From an uncultured Saprospiraceae bacterium (GTDB taxonomy: Bacteria; Bacteroidota; Bacteroidia; Chitinophagales; Saprospiraceae), in NCBI GenBank assembly GCA_937942465.1, contig CALDEO010000289.1, forward strand, positions 1-7,864: a stretch of DNA of 7,864 bases, written 5' to 3'. The position numbers and the translations under genes were made by a program. The notes under the pieces are model-generated. The model had not been told where the DNA came from and ran no database searches. It worked only from the letters and a program-made list of their open reading frames with translations. The first letter of the stretch is position 1. Each line of letters opens with the position of its first letter. This document shows positions 1-6,600 of this stretch, one piece after another.

Positions 1-302
1 GGACTCGGCTCGATAGTAAGTACAAAAGTTGTTGCACTTGCAAGGTCACTTTCTGCTACAGTGAATGATGTCTTGTCTAAGTTTCCATTGTCATCTACAT
101 TAAATAGACCCGTAGTCACAGGGCTACCGTCAACAATAATCCAACCTTCATAAGTAAATCCTTCACCAAGATTTTCAAGTCCACTTATATTTAGATCGAA
201 ATCTGCTGTTGCAGTTTCTGTAGTTGCATCATCATCATTACATGCTGTAAATAAAGTCATCGTAAACAATGCCGCGAGTAAAATTAAACCTTTGATTTTC
301 AT
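1..302 (-). CDS. Lipoprotein with RskA-type anti-sigma C-terminal-like domain, 3' end outside window
   Basis: A small envelope lipoprotein of which the first 100 residues are visible. The ATG is at 302-300; an in-frame TAA at 317-315 only four codons upstream leaves no earlier start, and an A-rich stretch takes the place of a Shine-Dalgarno, as is common in Bacteroidota. The N-terminus MKIKGLILLAALFTMTLFTAC is a lipoprotein signal with Cys21 as the likely lipidated residue (F at -3 is less usual than L or V). The following NDDD resembles acidic surface-export signals of Bacteroidota lipoproteins. The mature part has FTYEGWIIVDGSPVTTGLF (51-69) and TTFVLTIEPSP (91-101), matching the W-x-V-x-x-x-P-x-x-x-G-x-F and F-x-x-T-x-E-P pattern of the extracytoplasmic domain of RskA-like anti-sigma factors. 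The lipid anchor and lack of a cytoplasmic zinc-finger part argue against a classical anti-sigma role; function unknown. Confidence 0.85.
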   Translation of the reverse strand, partial: MKIKGLILLAALFTMTLFTACNDDDATTETATADFDLNISGLENLGEGFTYEGWIIVDGSPVTTGLFNVDDNGNLDKTSFTVAESDLASATTFVLTIEPS

Positions 303-693
303 AATTAGAGTTTTTTATTTCGTGTTAGTTAAATATATCTCTGATATGAAAGTTGCTTGCTATAGGTTGCCTAGCGAATTGGTTATTTGATATATAAATG
401 AAAGAAAATAATGATGTATTGAGTATAAGTGTCTGAAAGTCAGATAAAAAGAATGAAATAATTATCCTGCATTTTTTTTTGCAAAACAATTTCACTTACT
501 CAAATGACATATTCATAGCCAATATTTATTTTGTAGATATACCTTATTCTGTAACGACTAAACTTATCTTGATTAAGAAAAGTCCTGTAATGATGAAGGT
601 TGTAATTGATGACACTGGAAATTAGTATAAACTAAAAGAGGTAGCAACTTTTACAAGTTGCTACCTCTAACTATACTATTATGTCTCGGTATA
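303..693. other. AT-rich intergenic region, no gene seen
   Basis: It lies between the stop of the giant gene and the start of the lipoprotein gene. Beyond the terminator at 629-668 it holds nine T in a row (472-480; A-tract on the minus strand) and a small 5-bp inverted repeat TTAGT/ACTAA (622-626, 631-635) overlapping the terminator tail. The lipoprotein promoter must lie here if the terminator is efficient. The nearest fit to the Bacteroidota -7 element TAnnTTTG on the minus strand is TATATTTA at 337-330 (one mismatch), without a clear TTG at -33, so no promoter is called. No tRNA, riboswitch or coding frame of note was seen. Confidence 0.7.
629..668 (-). terminator. Rho-independent terminator of the giant gene
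   Basis: A perfect 14-bp inverted repeat (arms 655-668 and 637-650) encloses a 4-nt loop. On the minus strand the stem is AGAGGTAGCAACTT and the loop GTAA, a GNRA-type tetraloop. The stem starts 25 nt after the TAA stop and is followed by a short T-rich tail (TTTTAGTTTA when the last stem base is counted). No T-rich tail exists on the plus side, so it serves the minus-strand gene only. Confidence 0.88.
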
Positions 694-3600
694 TTATTCT
701 ATCAAGATCATTTTTTTGGATTCATTATATGTTCCAGACTCTAATTCATAGTAGTATAGACCTCCAACATTAATATCTGACTTGTTGATGATAATTTCAT
801 TTATACCTTTTTCGTAGTCGCCGTTGACGACTTTGATTAGCTTACCATCAATAGAGTATATTGATAGTGTTGCTTTTGCAGCGATCGGTAAATTGAATGC
901 AATCGAAGTTACTTCAGAAAATGGATTCGGTTCGTTTTGATACAAGACGATCTCTTCCGAAATGGCATCTGATGTCAGTAATGTTATTCCTGCTATTGAA
1001 TTTGCCCTTTCGTAGTAAGACTCCGCTCTAGTAACTAGATCTGTAATATTAATCATTTTAGAAAGTTGACCGTTCTGGTTTACTTGGAATACTAAAGTGA
1101 ACAATACATCTGACTTAGATACATCTACAGTATTGATATCAAACCAACTTAAGGTCGTAATCTCATTAGCTATCTTACCTATTTGATTGGAGTTAATGAC
1201 AATAGCTCCTGGTAGTATATCGATTATTTCTAGACCTTCAGATTGTAAGGTAAGCTGATAACCTAATACTGCATTGAAGTTATCTGAGCTTACATCAACT
1301 TGTATGATATCCCCTTTTGTCACAGGTGTATCTGCATAGATAAATCTTAGGTCATTAGAACTTCGATTTTCAACAATGCCCAAGTTTGATACGGCACTTG
1401 CGGTACCATTGACATCTCCAATCTTAACTCCGATGAAGTCTTCTTGCATCGCATCTTGATCTAGTTGACTGATCTGCTTGGACTCCATTAATGGCCATGG
1501 GTTATATATGTCATCAAAAGTCTGATCAGCATCTACAAATTTCCAACTTGTATTGTTAGGCAACTCGTAGTATAATCCAAGGATTAGCTTTCTAAGTTCT
1601 ATTAGATCCAATGCACTGACAGATTGACTATTATTGACATCTGCAGCAATTATTTGATACGGAGAGTCTAATAGTTTTACACCTAAAATATGTTTTTGAA
1701 TATTAAGTAAATCCAATGTACTGACACCATTCATATCATCTCCATCTTTCAATGCTGTGATAGCATAGTCAACATATTTGTAGCTATTATCAAAAGCGTA
1801 TATACCATCGTTGCCTGTCTGTATTTGCTCCGTGAGACTGTATTCTGCGGCAGTAGATTGTATCATTACCTCATTCATAGCATCATTGTTTTCGGAGGTG
1901 ACATGACCAGCGATAGTTGCTCTAGGACTATTTGTACTATTACAATTATCACCATCTATGTATAGATCAACGGTACAGAAGTCATTATTACCAGCTTCAT
2001 CCCAGACATATATTTCTATTTGGTTTAAACCACAATCAGACTCTGTGAATGTCATATTGGGTACGTATGTAGATCCACTAAATGAGAATAGTAAGTCTTC
2101 TTGAGATGTACAGTTGTCTGTAGCTCCAAGATCAAAGTCACTAGCCCACAATTCTACGGTACCTACTTGATCCATTATTGCAGTACTAATATTTATACAG
2201 TATGGTGTCGGTGCTTTTTTATCAGCTACCATAAATGTCGTAGCACAGTCAGCAACATTACCACATCCATCAGTGACTTTCCAAGTTACGCGATGTAAGT
2301 TATTACTCGCTGTTATAGACTCGGGCACGGTTATATTTATCATTGCCCCGCTTTGTGTTGCAGCTACATATTGATCGATGATTCCATTTTCATTAGAGTC
2401 TTCATCATTGTTTTTTGTGAATGTTGTTAATGGATCTAAGAAACTAGAGTACTCATAGTCGATGTTACCATCTCCCCAAGTATCAATAAATACTTGCCAC
2501 TTTAACCAACCTTCTCCACATTCGCTAGTATCTATTGCTGTATTGGTCAGGACTATATTGCTATTGGCACAGTTGGCATCTACCTCGTACATTGTGTTAT
2601 TACAAGCCACTAGAGTAGGAGCATTAGTATCCACTATTTTGATCACCTGAGTTCGTTCCCAGATACCTTCACCATTCCATGTAGGATCATTAGGTGCATA
2701 TTGACACCAGTCAACAACAGTCCAGTTGATTACTTTTTTGATGCAAGCGCCATCTTCTTGTAAGAATGTATCTATAGTGCTAGAAACCGCGATTTGATCA
2801 CATGGGTTACTTATCCATACAGGCTCTCCAGTATCTACATTGTCATCTGGGCAAGTAAGAGCAGCAAATGCACCTGCTTCGCTCGTGTAATCTCTAGGCC
2901 AAGTCAATTGATCATCACTTCCTCCATTGTCATAGACGCCATTGGGGCCATAAGCTAGCCAAGTTGGACCTGCAGATTTAGTGATAATTTGCTTACAACT
3001 TACACCTCCAAATGTCCATGTTCTAGTTATTATGCCAGTACCACATATGAGATCACCTTGATCTGTAAATGTCGGCGTCAAGATCGTACAGTTGCCATAT
3101 GACTCTGCTACACCAGTCATGTCGGTGTTACTCTCATCCATGTCGCATGCGATAGTTATATCAGCTGGACATATGAGTGTAGGAGTCGCTTTATCTTCAA
3201 CTCGTACATCTACCCAAGTAGTATTATAGTTGTCAGGGCTAGGCATTCCATTTGATGGGCTAGTACCCATGATGCCATCATTGTTGGCGTCATCCCAGAC
3301 TCTTACTTCGACTGAAATGATTCCGTAAGGGGTACCATTATCATCAATTTCGGTGAGGTCTTCACAACAGAATCGTACATACTCACCATTGTCACTATCA
3401 TAGAGTGGACTCGTAGGGTTGGTACTTCCATCTTGAGGGTGACCATCGGCGTTAAAGGTGTTATTCCCAGATTGATTACAATTGTCATTCACTCTTCTTA
3501 TTTCTACTTTGACACCAGTACAGTTATCATAGCTACCAGCATCTATTGTACTTGCGTAAATAGAAGCGGCACCATTGGTATTGTCATTGGCAGACGAGAG

Positions 3601-6600
3601 ACTTACAATTAGATTTTGTTTCACAACAGGGACAGGAGCGGTACCATCATATACATTTATGATAAATGAGCATTCGGCTTCATTACCACAGTCGTCTGTG
3701 ATCACGTATCTCACAGTAGGTGTATCTCCCGAGCTCACATAGTTAGCAATAACTGCGAAATCTGGTTCTCCAAAATTTCCGACTGTTGTAAGGAATCCAC
3801 CTCCATATATAAATGCCTCGAACGTTACATCAGAGCAAGTATCTTCCATCTTGTCAGGAAGTGGTAGTTGTACCGTTGCAGAACAAGACCAAGGGTCTGT
3901 GCTTACAGTAATATCATCAGGACAGATTGCTAATATTGGTGCTTGTGTATCGAGTACTTCTATTAGCTGCGTGTAGGTTATCGGGTTGTCTGTGCCTACA
4001 GGTAGGCATCTATTACGGATTGTCCAAGTTCTTAAGATTTCATAGCTATTGCCACAGATCCATAAGACGTTGTCTGAGTAGTTATGAGATAAGTCACACA
4101 GTGCATTGACATCATCGACAATAACAGATCCTATGAGCGGGTAGCCTGTACTATCAGGTAAGATGAGACTACTATTGGCAGCTACATCGCTACATTCGAG
4201 TTGAACATAAGCGGGCCAAGTGATATTATCAAAACCAAATGGTGATACATCGATCTTCTGGGTACATTCGACGGTGTTGTTTTCGTCATCTGTAAGGTAG
4301 AATGTTCTAAGTATTGTCTTTATAGGATCACTACAGTCAGGCTGATTGATTACTTGATCTTCATAGATCCAAGTAGTGTTTAATTCGCAAGATAGAAGCG
4401 ATACTTCTCCGGTGATCAACTGACCAAAGTTAGCTAATAATGTATCCAATTGTATGGCATCAGGATCTTGGTCGCATGTAATCACAATGTCAGCAGGACA
4501 AGCTATAATAGGGATTAACTTCTCCTCTATGAGAATATTCCCCCAGCATGAGTTACCTGTTACTGGATCCGTTATCGTGTATTGAAGTGTCTGACCTTGA
4601 TATTGAATGCCTATCATAGGTGAAGTCGGTACATCATTTTGTTGCTCGTCTATAAGAGTAATTATATAATCCTCATAACAACCATAGTTGCTCCCTTCTA
4701 AAAGCATATCTGCGGTCAGCGTGATTTGACAGTTTTCGTCTAGACTGATATTGAGATTATCATTACATGCAAGCTCATTCGTTAATGGCTCGAACTCGTT
4801 AACAATAACATCAAATACACATTCTTCAGTATTTCCGGCAGGGTCAGTGACTATAACCGTTACTGTAGTAACTCCAATCTCAAATAAACTACCACTAGCA
4901 GGAGTGCCAATAATAGATGTTACTGCACAGTTATCTTCTGCTAGTACTGTATACTCAACTCTATCTCTACACTCTCCACCTGATAGTTGTACTACAATAT
5001 CATTAGGGCAAGATGTAATAATTGGTAACTCAGTATCATTAACAGTGACTAAGAAGCTACATTGAGATTGTACTCCAGAGCCATCGACAAGTGTATAGGT
5101 AACCGTCGTAACTCCCACAGGGAAGAACTCTGTTACTCCATACCCACCTTTGCCAAAGTTGTCAATCAATGTACCATCATTAGGTACTGTGAGGCTTGCA
5201 TCATCAGATGTGTAGTCTACACTGATACTACCGATTGTACAATTATCTACAAAGTACGGATGTATCCAAGTGAACTCTGCATTACATTCAAGAAGGTCAT
5301 TTTCTAATACGACATCGTCCATCTGCCATGGCATCATGCATGTTGCCTCAATACTCCAACTTGTAAGGTCAAAACTGGCACCATTTCCGGCTTCTATTTC
5401 AACAGATAATGTCCAGTCACCAGCAAGTTTAGCAGTATAGAACTTCATCATCATTTCGCCTTGAGGCGTAATATTTCCAGACCAAGCGTTGCTTGTACAT
5501 AAAGTGTTGATATCATTATCAGCTTCATCATCAAAAATAATGTCTACCGATGCATCTCCAACACAAAGCTTGTCATACATAGTCAATATCTCTCCTTCAG
5601 GACTTGTAAGATTGATTGTTATAAATTCGGCACCTACAATGTTACCGACAATACCAACATTTATTTCCGTAAGGATACAATCGTCTGTATTAGGTACTGT
5701 TATAACAGATTCGTTACATTCTCCCTCTGCTGCATTTAAGGCAGGTCCTACATATTGTTTGATATCGTCAATCTCCATACACATAGGCGCTTCAGTATCT
5801 AAAACAGTTACTTGTAGTCCGCATGTTGCCGTGCTCATTGGTTCATTTTGCAATGATGTTGTGAGACCATTATCTATCGCTGCAGGATAATCCATATTAT
5901 ACTCAAGCAATGTGAGTGGATTACAATCAGAGGCTAGTACAAAATCGGCAGGAGTATTCGTATCAAAAATATCCGCTCTAATGATACCCGATAGCGCATC
6001 AGCAAACATGGTCATTTGGTCTATTACATTTGCCTTATATGTGATACTATAAGCAATAGCATCGGCCATCGGTTGATCGGTACCTTCGCAATAATTGTAA
6101 AACTTGTTAGGAGATGTCAGGTCATCGATACCTGGGCCGTAATGTAATACGAATACATCTCCAGATGCTAAGACAACACCTTCTGGCAGGATAGCTTCTT
6201 CTATCGTACCATCCACTAAAGTCCTAGAAATCATTAAGCAACTAATGTCATAAGATGTCGGTCCAAAGTTGGTTATTTCAATATAGTCATCACCTGGGAT
6301 CTGACATTTTACAGTAAATAATGTAGAGGGCAGCGCAGCACTGTCAGAGCTCACAGCATACATAATACCAGCTGCATCAAATGCAATTGCTGCTAGATCC
6401 ATACCCGTATCGCCTACTTCTGTAATAACTCCTGTCGTAAGGTCTATAGTACCTACGATTGAAGTGGCCCCTCCATTGCTATAGATGATACTTGCATCGT
6501 TGGTTATAGGGTCAACAGTGATACCAAGGCCTCCAGTAATCGTGGTGCCACTCATGGTAATACTACTCAATATTGCTCCAGTAGTATAATCAAATTCATA

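Noticed and set aside
330..337. Minus-strand TATATTTA as -7 promoter element of the lipoprotein gene
   Set aside because: One mismatch to TAnnTTTG in AT-rich sequence and no TTG at the expected -33 distance; too weak to call.
398..436. Plus-strand 12-codon frame (MKENNDVLSISV)
   Set aside because: Too short, without a ribosome binding site or promoter; expected by chance in AT-rich DNA.
303..693. Small RNA, riboswitch or attachment site in the intergenic region
   Set aside because: Apart from the terminator hairpin only A/T runs and a 5-bp inverted repeat are visible; no structured RNA motif or tRNA-like sequence was found.
4927..4945. 19-nt direct repeat with 7462-7480 as a recombination or mobile-element site
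   Set aside because: Both copies encode the conserved LAEDNC segment of HYR domains in the same frame; this is explained by domain duplication and protein conservation.
5489..5890. Plus-strand open frame of 133 codons
   Set aside because: It lies fully opposite the coding frame of the giant gene, has a low-complexity Ser/Thr/Ile-rich translation and no recognisable domain; it is a shadow of the real frame. The same holds for the plus-strand frames at 4751-5065, 5062-5307 and 7217-7501.
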